A stretch of DNA of 64,000 nt. Origin: Phycisphaerae bacterium (GTDB taxonomy: Bacteria > Planctomycetota > Phycisphaerae > UBA1845 > PWPN01). Each line of letters opens with the position of its first letter. The stretch's first letter is position 1. Both the position numbers and the translations under genes were made by a program. Location of the stretch: the NCBI GenBank assembly GCA_018003015.1, contig JAGNEZ010000015.1, positions 1 through 64,000 of the forward strand, written 5' to 3'. The notes beneath the pieces are model-generated. The model saw nothing but the letters and a program-made list of their open reading frames with translations, did no database searches and was not told the DNA's origin. This document shows, piece after piece, positions 27,028 through 36,900 of this stretch.

Positions 27028-27240
27028 ATGTCACTCAAATGGACTGATACCGAAGACATCGCCATCCTGCTGCACGAGAAGTGGCCGGACGTCGATCCAC
27101 TCACGGTCCGGTTTACCGAACTGCGCCAGTGGGTTTGTGAACTCGAAGGATTCGCGGACGACGTCAAACTGTCGAACGAGGCCAGGCTCGAAGCGATTCA
27201 GATGGCGTGGCTGGAGGAGTCCAACGCCGCCCGGGAGTGA
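27028..27240 (+). CDS. iscX: IscX (YfhJ), regulator of IscS
   Basis: A 70-residue acidic protein of the IscX family, which binds IscS and iron and tunes desulfurase activity. It matches over its length: MSLKWTDTEDIAILL, WPDVDPLTVRFTEL, and LEAIQMAWLEE at the end. ATG 27028 has GGAG 8 bases upstream. It closes the operon 121 bases after fdx, as in Proteobacteria. Confidence 0.93.
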   Translation: MSLKWTDTEDIAILLHEKWPDVDPLTVRFTELRQWVCELEGFADDVKLSNEARLEAIQMAWLEESNAARE

Positions 27241-27248
27241 GGGCGGCG
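27225..27248 (+). terminator. GC-rich hairpin at the end of the isc operon
   Basis: CGCCGCCC (27225-27232) and GGGCGGCG (27241-27248) form an 8-bp stem with an 8-base loop spanning the iscX stop, just before the convergent gene ends. It lacks a U-tract, so its termination activity is uncertain. Confidence 0.4.
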
Positions 27249-27290
27249 GCGGGCCATGCGAGCGTTTACCCGGGGCCTCGGGCCGTCTTC

Positions 27291-27983
27291 TCACTTCTCC
27301 CCGACAAACGGGCCCGGGACGACGGTCTTCAACTGCTGCAACTTCGGATCGATGCGAAACCGGTACTCCGCTTCAATCTCCTCCCGGGTGTGCGGGCGTG
27401 ACCGGAAGACGGCCACAGCCCGAGCGAGGGCCTGGGCTAGTTCCCGCAGAATGGGAATCGCCTCTACCATGGTCTTACCCGGCACGTAGACCCAGCGATG
27501 ATCCACTCTTCTGAACGACAGGGACACCGCCGGCGTTGATCCGATCATCGCCGTGACCGTGCCTGTCGCTCCACTCTCCGTGACGTCGGTAACCGACAGC
27601 TCTCCGGAGAACAGCTCCATGGCTCCGAGCAGGTTCAGTCGGCGCAAGGGATTCCAGTCAAAGACCGGGCAACTGGCCTGGCCGGCCTCCAGGGCCGCGG
27701 CGTTCGCCGCCCGGAGTTCCTCGATCACGATCAGCAGATCGATGACCGTCTCACGCGATTCGGGCTCGATGTAAGGGCGGAGACGGGCGTACGAACCCTG
27801 GCGATGCCACCGGCGAAGCAGATCGAATGTCTCGCGGAGACTGACCGGCGCCGGATCCGTCGGCGGTTTGACCCAGCGTGAGACGACCGGCAACCGTTCC
27901 GGCCCTACGACAATCGAGATGGCCAGGACCGTGCCCAGGAGGATAATCGCCACGGGCAGGACCATGCGAAGCGGGCGCAGCAC
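27291..27983 (-). CDS. Membrane-anchored protein of unknown function, end of cluster II
   Basis: A 230-residue protein with one N-terminal membrane helix (MVLPVAIILLGTVLAISIVVG) and a soluble domain, probably periplasmic. It begins with GTG at 27983 after AAAGGA. The body has helical segments (LRETFDLLRRWHRQGSYARLR, VIDLLIVIEELRAANAAAL) and a beta section (GTVTAMIGSTPAVSLSFRRVD). I recognise no family. It follows the lipoprotein gene by 15 bases and is probably the last gene of the cluster II operon, so it may be an accessory of that machine. Confidence 0.65.
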   Translation of the reverse strand: MLRPLRMVLPVAIILLGTVLAISIVVGPERLPVVSRWVKPPTDPAPVSLRETFDLLRRWHRQGSYARLRPYIEPESRETVIDLLIVIEELRAANAAALEAGQASCPVFDWNPLRRLNLLGAMELFSGELSVTDVTESGATGTVTAMIGSTPAVSLSFRRVDHRWVYVPGKTMVEAIPILRELAQALARAVAVFRSRPHTREEIEAEYRFRIDPKLQQLKTVVPGPFVGEK

Positions 27984-27998
27984 GATCGCGTCCTTTCG

Positions 27999-28628
27999 CT
28001 ACCGAGGAACCGAAGGCGTCATTGCCGGTTTTGCCGGTGTGCCGGGTACCCGGAAGTCCTTTTTGCCGGACTGGAGCACCATTCCGTCACGACGCTCGAA
28101 GGTCACGATGATGCGGATTTCCGTGCCCGCCAGGTTGGTCCCCTCGTCGAACTTCAACGGAAGACCATACCCCCATCCCTGGGCCGTGCGCTTCGTCGAT
28201 CGGAACGGTATCGCCTGCTCCACATCGAAGGACCATTCCTTCACCAGTCTCGGCGGCTTGGGATTCGTGGTGCTGTTGTCCAGCACGAAGACCCGCGGCC
28301 GGATGACCCCGTCGCCGAACACCCCCAGGCCGTTGGGACCTCCACCCAGGTACAACCGGCTGACCACGATCCCCACGACCCGCGAGCGGCTTTCATCCCA
28401 CATCCAGGGATTGAACGGGTCATAGTATGCCGCCACCCGGACGATGGTCGGGTCCACAGGTAGCCGTTCGGTCTCCGACGCCGTCGCTTTGACCGGCCCG
28501 CGCGTTTCCTTCGCCGACTCCTCCCGCAATTTCAGATCGGTGCAGCCCCCGATCAAGAGCCATCCGACCGGCACGAGACTCCATCGCCATGTCCAAGCCG
28601 TGTTTCTCACAGCAACTCCCTTCGTCAT
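27999..28628 (-). CDS. Lipoprotein directly downstream of the mega-secretin
   Basis: A 209-residue predicted lipoprotein (lipobox LIGGC near residue 29) whose ATG overlaps the secretin stop (ATGA). GTG 28610, with AAGGGAG upstream, is an alternative start. The mature part contains VAAYYDPFNPWMWD, VVGIVVSRLYLGGG, and WGYGLPLKFDEGTN followed by a beta strand pair. Secretins often need an outer-membrane lipoprotein pilotin for membrane insertion; position and lipidation make this a candidate, but no similarity to GspS, PilF or PilQ partners is evident. Confidence 0.7.
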   Translation of the reverse strand: MTKGVAVRNTAWTWRWSLVPVGWLLIGGCTDLKLREESAKETRGPVKATASETERLPVDPTIVRVAAYYDPFNPWMWDESRSRVVGIVVSRLYLGGGPNGLGVFGDGVIRPRVFVLDNSTTNPKPPRLVKEWSFDVEQAIPFRSTKRTAQGWGYGLPLKFDEGTNLAGTEIRIIVTFERRDGMVLQSGKKDFRVPGTPAKPAMTPSVPR

Positions 28629-31600
28629 TTCACCCGGACGGTGAGCGTCGGACGCTCGGGCTTCGTCTGGATCGCCGACACCGGCGGGCCGTACTGATCG
28701 ACTTCCGGACCGAGCTGATCCACCGGCTCGTCGGAGCGCTTCTTCTGCTCGCCGGTCGGGCGCAGGACATCCACCGGACCGAACTGATCGGCATCGGGCT
28801 TGACCTGCAAACCCTGCATCAGCGGGCTGCGGCGAATGTTGTCGTTCAGTCCGGTCTGATCGCGCATCTCCAATGACAAGGTCCGGGCCTCTTCCGGGGT
28901 ACGAATCACATGCGGCGTGAGCATGATGATCAGTTCCGTTCTGCTCGTCTTGCGGGTCGAAGCCCGGAACAGGTTGCCAATGCCCGGTATGTCACCGACC
29001 AGCGGTACCTTGCTTTCGCTCTTGGTCTCGTTGCTGGTGATCAGGCCGCCGATGATGACCGTCTCTCCATCCTTCACCGTCACGGTCGTCTTCGCCGACC
29101 GCTCGTCGAACGTCGGCAGCGACACGCCCGTCGAGATCGTCACCGGGGATTGCCCGATCTGCGAAACCTCGGGGCTCACCTCCAGGTTGACGTACCCATC
29201 CGCGTTGACGATCGGCGTCACCTTCAGGATGACACCCACCTTCTCGTAGGTCACGCTCGGCGTGACGACACCGGAGGACGACACCACCACGTCCTGGACC
29301 GTGGGAACGCGCTGGCCAATGGTGATCTCCGCGTCCTGATTGTCCTGCACCATGATCGATGGGCGGCTGAGCACCTCAAGCTGGCCTTCCGCCTGCAGGG
29401 CATGAAACAGGAAGTCAAAATCTTCGCCCGTCACCGTGAAGGAAATGCCCGTCCCGCCGCTCTGCCCCAACGCCCCCACGCTTGTCCCGAGGATCTTGTC
29501 GAAGCCTTCCCCCTGGATGACCCCGTTGGGACCGGCGTACTTATTCTCGCTGAAGACCAGGTCCTGCAACGCGAACTCCATGCCTAGCTCGAAATTGTCG
29601 TTGATCGTGACCTCGGCCATCAACACCTGGATCATCACCTGAGCCGGGGCCCGATCCAGCTCATTGACCATGGCGACCACCTGTGATTCCATGCGCGGGT
29701 TGTAGCTCACCACCAGCGTGTTCGAGCCCTTGCCGCCTTCCTGGATGGTCACCTGGCGCATGAGCTGCCGGGACGCGGCCTCCCCCTTCTGGGCGGCCTC
29801 CATCGCTTGCTTCTCCTCGTCGAAGAACGCCTTCATCGCCGCGGCCACATCCTCCGACGTCCGGTTGCGGAGCTGGATCACCCGCTGCACCCGCTCCTCG
29901 ACCTCCTGGTAATCGAGCTTGTAGACCAGGTTCTCCACAATCCGCAAGTAGGCTGGACTGCCCGCGGCGATCAGCGAATTCGTCCGCTCATCGACCGAGA
30001 ACGTCAACTCCACGGCGGCGCCGGCCCCGCCTTCCGCAACAGTCCCCCCTGAGACCAGCAGAGGCGTCGAACCATCCGACGAACCGCTCTTGCTCTTGAA
30101 CAGGTCTTCCAGCAGGTTCTGGATTTCCTTTGCGTCCGAGTTGCGCAGCGGGAACACCATCAGATCCGCAGTCTGAGGCTCGACGCTGTCCAGCATCTCT
30201 ACCAGGGTCCGCAGCATCTCGATATGCTCTTCGGGGGCCAGAACCATCAACGAGTTCGTGTTCTTGTCCGGGGTGATGGTCACATCCTGGTACACCAGGC
30301 TGCGCATCCGCTCCTCGCCAGTCTTCGGGTCAATGCCGAGGAACTTGATGATCATCTGCTTGGCGTCGTCGCTCTGCTTGCCGGTGCTCGAACCCGCCTT
30401 CTGGAAGAAATCGTCGAGCTGTTTGGAGAGGTCCTCCGCCTTCGCGTTCCTCAGCCGGAAGACCCGCAGGCCCATCTCCGTCTTGACCCGGGTGTTGTCC
30501 AGCTTGCCGATGATCGTCCGCACATTCTCCATCAACGCCGGATTCGCCCACACGATCAGGGCGTTGGTCCGCTCCTCCGGCGTCACGGCAAATCCGCCCT
30601 TGTTCTTGCCCTGCTGCTGCTCGATCAGCTTGGTCAGCGTCTCGCTGATCGTCTTTGCCTTCGCGTCGGCCAGGGGGAAGATCTCCATCTGCTCAGCGAT
30701 CGTCGACTTGCGGTCCAGCAGCGAGATCAGGTGCTGGGCCATCTGATGATCGTCCATCGAGGCAGTGATCACCAGGCTGTTCGACTGGTCGTCGGCGATG
30801 ATGTTGATCGGCGTCCGCTTGCTCGACTCGCCCTGGGCCGAGCGCTTCTGGAACATCTCGGTCATCACCGGCTCGAGCTTGCTGGCCGCGGCTTCCTTCA
30901 GGGTGTAGACCTTGAAGGTGTACGCCGCGTCCGTGGTCTCCACGTCCAGCTTGGGCACCAACTCCTCCGCCCGCTTGATCGCGAAGCGGGCCCCGGTCAC
31001 GATCAGGGCCTTGCTCCGCGTATCCGGGATGATCGTGACCTCGAGCTGGTCTTTCTGATCCGAGCCCATGCCTGCCTGCATGCCCTTGAACATCTGCTGC
31101 AGCGTATCAGCCAGGCTCACCACGTCGGCGTATTTGACCTTGAAGAACTTCGCGTCCGCGGGCATGTTGGCGATGTCTTCCCGGTCGATCTCCTTCAGCA
31201 GGCTTTCGACGATCGCGAGGTTCTGCGGGCTGGCACTCACAACCAGCGAACTGCTCCGCACGTCGGGCACGACCGTCACCTTGGTCGCCGACTCGGGCAG
31301 GTCCTTCTTGTCGCCCGAACCGATGTACAGCCCCTTGTCGAACAAATCGGTGACCAGCTTGGCCGCTTTGCTGATGTCCGCGTTGCGGACGGGGAAGGTC
31401 CGGAACACACCGTCCGCCGAGGGGGGTACGTCGAGCTGGGCGACCAGCTTCTTCACTTCCTCGAAGGTGCTCTTCGACGACGCCACCAGCATCGTCCGGC
31501 TCAGGGCATCCTCGATCACCGTGATCCGGTCCGACGGCTGCTCCTCCTGGCCCTTGGCCAGGCTCTGCTTCAGACGCTCGGTGAACAGCTTGCGAACGAT

Positions 31601-33787
31601 TTCCGCCACCTTGGTGACATCGTTGTTCACCAGGGTGATCGACCGAATATCCGCCATCGGCGAGACCTTCTGGGCCTCCAGCTTCTGAACCAGATCCTGG
31701 ATCGCCGCAAAATCGTCCGGTGTACTGGCCACCACCAGCGCGTTGCTCCGCGTATCGCTCACGATGACCGGCTTGTCCTCCTTCAAGCCGCCCTGCCGCC
31801 GCGCTTCCGCCCGGCCGTCCCAGATCTCCTTGATCTTCTCGGCCATGTCCGTGGCCGCCAGATTGTCCAGGGTGATGATCTGGATGGCACCCAGCCAGGT
31901 GTCCTTGATCTCGTCCAGATCCCTGACCAGCTTGGACAGCTCCTCGAACTTGTCTTCCTTGGCAACGATGATCAGGCTGTTGGTCCGGGTGTCCGGAATG
32001 ATCAGGCTGCGCTCGCGCTCGGCCGCCGTGGGGCTCAAGGTCTTCTCCGCCACCTTCTGCTGCTGGTCGATCAGCTTCTGCACACCTTCCGCGACAATCT
32101 TGACGTCCGCGTGGGCCAGGGTTACCAGCTTGGGCGTGTATTGCCCTACCGTCTGTTCAATGTCAACCGACTTGACGATCTGCTGAACAAGCAGGATCTG
32201 CTCCGGCCGACCGGACACCACCAGGGTGTTGGTCCGCTTGTCCGCCGAAAAACCGATGTTGTAGGCCAGCGACTGCCCGATCACGTCGGGCGGCATACGT
32301 CCGGCCACGGTCTTGCCCGGCTGTTCCGGCAGGCGTTTGCCTTCCTCGAAAATGGCCTTCAACGAAGCCATTAGGGCGTCGGCGTCGGCGTGCTCCAGCG
32401 GGATCACCTTGACCACCATCGCATCCGCGATCGGCGCCGCGTCCAACAGATGGATGATCTCGCCCATCGGTCCCAGGTTCTTCTCCGTGGTCGCCACGAT
32501 GATCGAGTTCGTCCCGACCTCGCCGAAGATCTTGATCGGCTTGTCCAGATCCAAATCGCTCAACTGCTTGTCACTCCCGTCCGGACCCTTGCGAACCACC
32601 TGCAGCCGGCGGATCTGCTCCTTGATCGCCTTCGCGTCGTCGCTGTCGCGCTCCAGCATCTTGGTCAAGGCGTCGGCCAGATCCTTGGCGACAGCCTTCT
32701 CCAACGGGTAGATCCCCACCTTGACCACTGCCCCGCTCTCCGCGGTCGGCTCGACGTCCATCAGGCTGATCAGGTGCTTGATCTGCTCAAGATCGTCCGC
32801 GGGTGCCGAGATGAGCAGCATGTTTGTGCGGGCATCCGCCAGAATGGTAAACAGGTCCGCGCTCTGCTTCTTACGCTGAGCCAGACTCTTCAAGATGTCC
32901 TTCAGCTTCTGCTCGGCCTCGCCCGCCTTGATGTATTTCAACTGGACCGGCTCGAACTTGACCGTCCCACTCAACGACGGCTGATCGATCCCTTCCACAA
33001 TCGTCGTGATCAACTCCATGTTCGCCTCGGTCGCAGCGATCATCAGCAGGTTAGCACGCGGCTCAGGAATGATCGCCAGCCGGTCCTCGGGACGAAGCTG
33101 TCCGCTGGTCGGTTTCTTGACGTTGTTCCACAACTGCTCGATCTTCGTGGCCAGCTCGGCGGCGTCGCCCGACTTCAACTTGAAGATCTTGAACTCCGGC
33201 TTAAACAGCGGCTGCTGATCCATCAGGTTGATGAACGCCTCCAGAATCGCCAGGTCGTTCTCTTCGCCGGTCATCACCAGGGTTCCGTCGGAGGTCACCT
33301 CGATCTCCACCGGATTGCCGGAGAGCTTCCCGATGCTCGACACCATCGCGGCTGGAGTCTGGATGCCCGGCGGGCTCTGGAGCTTGGTCTCGGCCACCTT
33401 CTGCAGCCTGGCCAAGTCCGCCACGGAAGGTTGCGTGCTCGGCAAGCCAGCCTTGGCCGCGGTCGCCGGTTGGGTGGACGGCGGAAGCAGGGCAGTCACC
33501 GAAGTGGGGAACGGCGACGATTTGAGGCCGGGGCGATCCGCCGCCGGCCGGGTGGTCGAGGCCAAGGCCGAGGTGATCCTGGGACGAGCGGGAATCGGTC
33601 GCGGGGCCGCCGGCCCGGGGCCCTCAGCGGCCGGCCTGTCGCTATTGGCGGCCAGCGCCGCGTCCGGGCGCTCGCTGGGCACCACGGGTGCCAGCACCAC
33701 GTCCGCCGGCTGCTCGGCCGGACGCGTGGTTTGCCCGAGCAAGGCCTGTCCCAGAGCCAATGTCAGAACCATCCATGCTGATCGCAT
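28625..33787 (-). CDS. Mega-secretin: about 15 N-domain repeats plus secretin pore
   Basis: A 1720-residue secretin, about two and a half times the usual GspD length. A signal peptide (1-19) and an Ala/Pro/Thr-rich linker are followed from about residue 130 to 1380 by some 15 repeats of roughly 83 residues. Each has the N1-type pattern: a strand like VFPLRNADA, a helix, a variable charged loop, then a motif like DxRTNSLIVxA, a helix and a closing LD(V/R). The pore domain (about 1383-1630) has MIQVLMAEVTINDNFELG, LSRPSIMVQDNQDAEI, the VPLVGDIPGIGNLFR signature and LIIMLTPHVIRTP. A Pro/Gln/Asp tail follows. GGAGG precedes the ATG at 33787. It lies 149 bases after the giant repeat gene, and its stop overlaps a lipoprotein gene. 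Confidence 0.93.
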   Translation of the reverse strand: MRSAWMVLTLALGQALLGQTTRPAEQPADVVLAPVVPSERPDAALAANSDRPAAEGPGPAAPRPIPARPRITSALASTTRPAADRPGLKSSPFPTSVTALLPPSTQPATAAKAGLPSTQPSVADLARLQKVAETKLQSPPGIQTPAAMVSSIGKLSGNPVEIEVTSDGTLVMTGEENDLAILEAFINLMDQQPLFKPEFKIFKLKSGDAAELATKIEQLWNNVKKPTSGQLRPEDRLAIIPEPRANLLMIAATEANMELITTIVEGIDQPSLSGTVKFEPVQLKYIKAGEAEQKLKDILKSLAQRKKQSADLFTILADARTNMLLISAPADDLEQIKHLISLMDVEPTAESGAVVKVGIYPLEKAVAKDLADALTKMLERDSDDAKAIKEQIRRLQVVRKGPDGSDKQLSDLDLDKPIKIFGEVGTNSIIVATTEKNLGPMGEIIHLLDAAPIADAMVVKVIPLEHADADALMASLKAIFEEGKRLPEQPGKTVAGRMPPDVIGQSLAYNIGFSADKRTNTLVVSGRPEQILLVQQIVKSVDIEQTVGQYTPKLVTLAHADVKIVAEGVQKLIDQQQKVAEKTLSPTAAERERSLIIPDTRTNSLIIVAKEDKFEELSKLVRDLDEIKDTWLGAIQIITLDNLAATDMAEKIKEIWDGRAEARRQGGLKEDKPVIVSDTRSNALVVASTPDDFAAIQDLVQKLEAQKVSPMADIRSITLVNNDVTKVAEIVRKLFTERLKQSLAKGQEEQPSDRITVIEDALSRTMLVASSKSTFEEVKKLVAQLDVPPSADGVFRTFPVRNADISKAAKLVTDLFDKGLYIGSGDKKDLPESATKVTVVPDVRSSSLVVSASPQNLAIVESLLKEIDREDIANMPADAKFFKVKYADVVSLADTLQQMFKGMQAGMGSDQKDQLEVTIIPDTRSKALIVTGARFAIKRAEELVPKLDVETTDAAYTFKVYTLKEAAASKLEPVMTEMFQKRSAQGESSKRTPINIIADDQSNSLVITASMDDHQMAQHLISLLDRKSTIAEQMEIFPLADAKAKTISETLTKLIEQQQGKNKGGFAVTPEERTNALIVWANPALMENVRTIIGKLDNTRVKTEMGLRVFRLRNAKAEDLSKQLDDFFQKAGSSTGKQSDDAKQMIIKFLGIDPKTGEERMRSLVYQDVTITPDKNTNSLMVLAPEEHIEMLRTLVEMLDSVEPQTADLMVFPLRNSDAKEIQNLLEDLFKSKSGSSDGSTPLLVSGGTVAEGGAGAAVELTFSVDERTNSLIAAGSPAYLRIVENLVYKLDYQEVEERVQRVIQLRNRTSEDVAAAMKAFFDEEKQAMEAAQKGEAASRQLMRQVTIQEGGKGSNTLVVSYNPRMESQVVAMVNELDRAPAQVMIQVLMAEVTINDNFELGMEFALQDLVFSENKYAGPNGVIQGEGFDKILGTSVGALGQSGGTGISFTVTGEDFDFLFHALQAEGQLEVLSRPSIMVQDNQDAEITIGQRVPTVQDVVVSSSGVVTPSVTYEKVGVILKVTPIVNADGYVNLEVSPEVSQIGQSPVTISTGVSLPTFDERSAKTTVTVKDGETVIIGGLITSNETKSESKVPLVGDIPGIGNLFRASTRKTSRTELIIMLTPHVIRTPEEARTLSLEMRDQTGLNDNIRRSPLMQGLQVKPDADQFGPVDVLRPTGEQKKRSDEPVDQLGPEVDQYGPPVSAIQTKPERPTLTVRVK

Positions 33788-33936
33788 CACCGTATCCTCC
33801 ACTGCCAGGCGCGAACACCACTCAACGCGCCGGCTCTGCTGCAACTCACTTCCCCGCCCCGCCAGCCGACCTTTCGCCGACCACTCCCCCTTTCCAGGGG
33901 GACACAGCGGACCTGCTCTCCCTCGCGGCAGAAGCC

Positions 33937-36900
33937 CTACCGCCCATAGCCGGTCTTCTGCCCGCCGCTCCGCTGCTGCTCGATCAGCTGATCCAGTACC
34001 TTCTTCATATCCTGGGGAGCGATGTTGACCGGCCGCACCACGCGGGCGCTCATGCCGCTCGTCGGCTTCATCTCCTGCAGCTTGTCCACCAGCTGCTTCA
34101 CCGTCGGGAACAGGCTGGGCGTACCGGCCACCATCAGCGCCGGCACGCGCTCGTCGACGCCGATGGCAATCTGGCCCGGCTTGTAGCCCGGCTGCTGTCG
34201 CTGCTTGGCCTGCTCGCCGGTGTTCACCGTCTTCTCGATTTCGGAGGCCAGCTGCCGAGCGTTCATCCCGCGCGGCAGTTGCACGACCTCCATGCCGCTC
34301 ATCTCGGTCTTGGTGTCGAGTTTCTCGGCCATCTCTTCGATCATCTTGTAATCAACGGTGCGAGCCCTGACAACGAGCGAGTTGGTCCCGTCGTCGGCCA
34401 TGATCAGCGGAATGGTATCCGTACCGCTCGTTCGGGTGCGGTTTTTCTCCGCCGGCTCGGTGAACATGCGGCTCAGGGTGGTCGCCAGCTGGGCGGCCGA
34501 GCCGTTCTTGATCGGGATGATCTTCGGCGCCGTTCCCGCACCGGGCATCTCCTTGTCCATGTTCTGAACGACCTTCTGAATGCGATCGATGGACGACGCC
34601 GAGCCGCTCACCACCAGGGCGTTCATCAGGGGTGACGCCTGGATACGAACACCGCCGACCAGATCCTCGCTCCCGCGGCCAGCGGTCGTGCCCGGCTTCC
34701 GCAGGTACTCGGACATGATCTTCTGAGTCTCCGCCGCGTCGATGAACTCCAGGACAATGACCCGCAGCTCCTCGACATTGGCCTCGTCCACCGGTTTGTC
34801 CAGTTCGGCCACCAGTTCCTTGATCGCGGCCATATCCTGCTTGTTGGCCGAGACCACGATCGAGTTGCTGTTGGTGTCCGCCCCGAAGGCCGGTGGCTGC
34901 TGGCCCGCCCGGCCCTTGGTCCGGTAGGTCGCCTGCAGCACCGGGTACAGGTCCGCCGCCCGGGCGTTCTTCAACCGGAGGATTTCCTGCTGGGGAACAC
35001 CGGTTCCGGACACATCCATCTCCTTGATCAGGGCGGCGATCTTCTCGTGGTTCTCCGCCGAGGCCGTGACCACCAGCGTGCTGGTCGCCGGCTCGACCGA
35101 GGTCACCACCTGATCGCGCTGGCCGAGCGTCTTGTTGGCCTCGAATCGGGCGTCGATCACCTTCTGCATGGCGGTCAGGTCGACATACTGGATCGGATAG
35201 GTTTTGATCGACCGTTGAGTCTCGCCTACCTGGGGAATGTCCAGCTGGGCGATCAGGGCCTTGATCTCCTTCATGGATTCGTCGTTGTTGGCGGTCACGA
35301 GCAAAGCGCCGGAGGCATCGTTCGACGACACGGTCACCGGATAGGTGCCCGTTCGCCTGTCGACCTTCATGCTCGCCCTGATCATCTTGTCCAGGGTCTT
35401 GGCCAGCTCCGAAGGAAGCACGTTCTTGATCATCACCGTTTCCGGAGCGGTCAGCCGGGACCCCTTGATCTCCGCCGTGTCCAGTTCCGCCACGATCTTG
35501 GAGACCCGCTCGTGGTTCTCTGAGGAGGCAGTGACCAGGAGGGCGTTGTTGGTGGCGTCCGCCGTGAAGGTCACCTGATCCTGGATCGGCCGGTTGGCGT
35601 TGTTCGAGAACCGGGCGGTGATCGCCGTGACCACCGATTGCAGTTCCGCATACTGCAAAGGGTACGGTTTGACGGTGCGGTCCTTGTCCATCGGCGGCTC
35701 GATATCGAGCTGGGCGATCAGGGCCTCCGCCTCTTTCATGTCCATTTCGTTGGCCGTGATCACCAGCGTATTGGAGGCGTCATTGGCGGCTGCCGTGATC
35801 GGGTACAGACCGGTCTTCTGATCACGCTTCTTGCTCCGCTGGATCATCGCGTTCATCGTCGTCGCGACGTCCGAGGCCTTGGCGTGCTTGAGAACGACGG
35901 TCTTGGGGATCACCACACGATCCAGATTGCTGATGTCCAGTTCCTTGATGATCGCCGCGACTTTCTCGTGGTTCTGGGGCGACGCCGTGACCAGGAGAGC
36001 CATATTGACGTAATCCGGGGTCAGACTCACCTGATCGTGGATCGGGCGCTTGGCGTTGTCCTGGTACCGCGCCGTGATCGCGGTCGTTGTCGACTGGAGG
36101 TCGGCGTAGCGCAATGGATAGGACTTCACCACCCGCTCGATCGCCGCGGCCGGCTGGCTGTCGAGATTGCTCACCATGGCCCGGATCTCGTCCATATCCT
36201 TGGCGCTGTTGGCGGTCAGCAATAAGGTGTTCGACTGATCGTCGGCCGTGACCGACACCGGATACGTGCCTGTCACCCGGTCCCGTCGCATCGTCCGGCT
36301 GATCATCTCGGTCAGCGTTCGGGCCAGATCAGAAGCCTTGGCGTTGGCCAGGTGAATTGTCACCGGGGCGGTGATCTTGTTGGCATCCGGATTGTCAATC
36401 TGGCTGAGCAGCTTGGTGATTTGCTCCATCTCGTCGGCCGGGGCCTTCACCACGATCGCCTGCGTGCCGTATTCCGCCGCGATGGTCACCTGTTCGTTGG
36501 CCGGCACCCGGCTCCCCGTCTTGGCGAAAACCTGGGTCAGCGCCTGCACGGTGTAGCCGAGGTCGGCGAACTTGACCGGAATCACCCTGGTCTGCTGGCC
36601 TCTCGGCGTCGCACCTTCCACGTCCAGGCTAACCAGCAAGTCGTCGATCGCCTTCTTGTTGTTCGCACTGCACGTCACCAGCAGCCGCTTGGTGGACGGC
36701 TCGGGGGTGATCGAGACCGTCATCTCCGCCGGTGCGATAGTAGCCCCGGACTTCGTCAGGGCCGTAAACCGCTTCTGGAACATCTTGTCCAGAGTCTCCG
36801 CCACCTCATCCGCGTTGGCGAACTTCAGCGGGATCTGGTAGTCATTGACCGTGATCGCAGCCGGCGGCTGCGGAATCGCTCCCTCCAACGGGTCGATGAT

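Noticed and set aside
27999-28628. Naming the lipoprotein downstream of the mega-secretin a pilotin (GspS)
   Set aside because: Only position and lipidation support this; no sequence similarity is visible.
30224-32374. 716-codon open frame opposite the mega-secretin
   Set aside because: Antisense shadow of the repeat gene, with noise-like composition.
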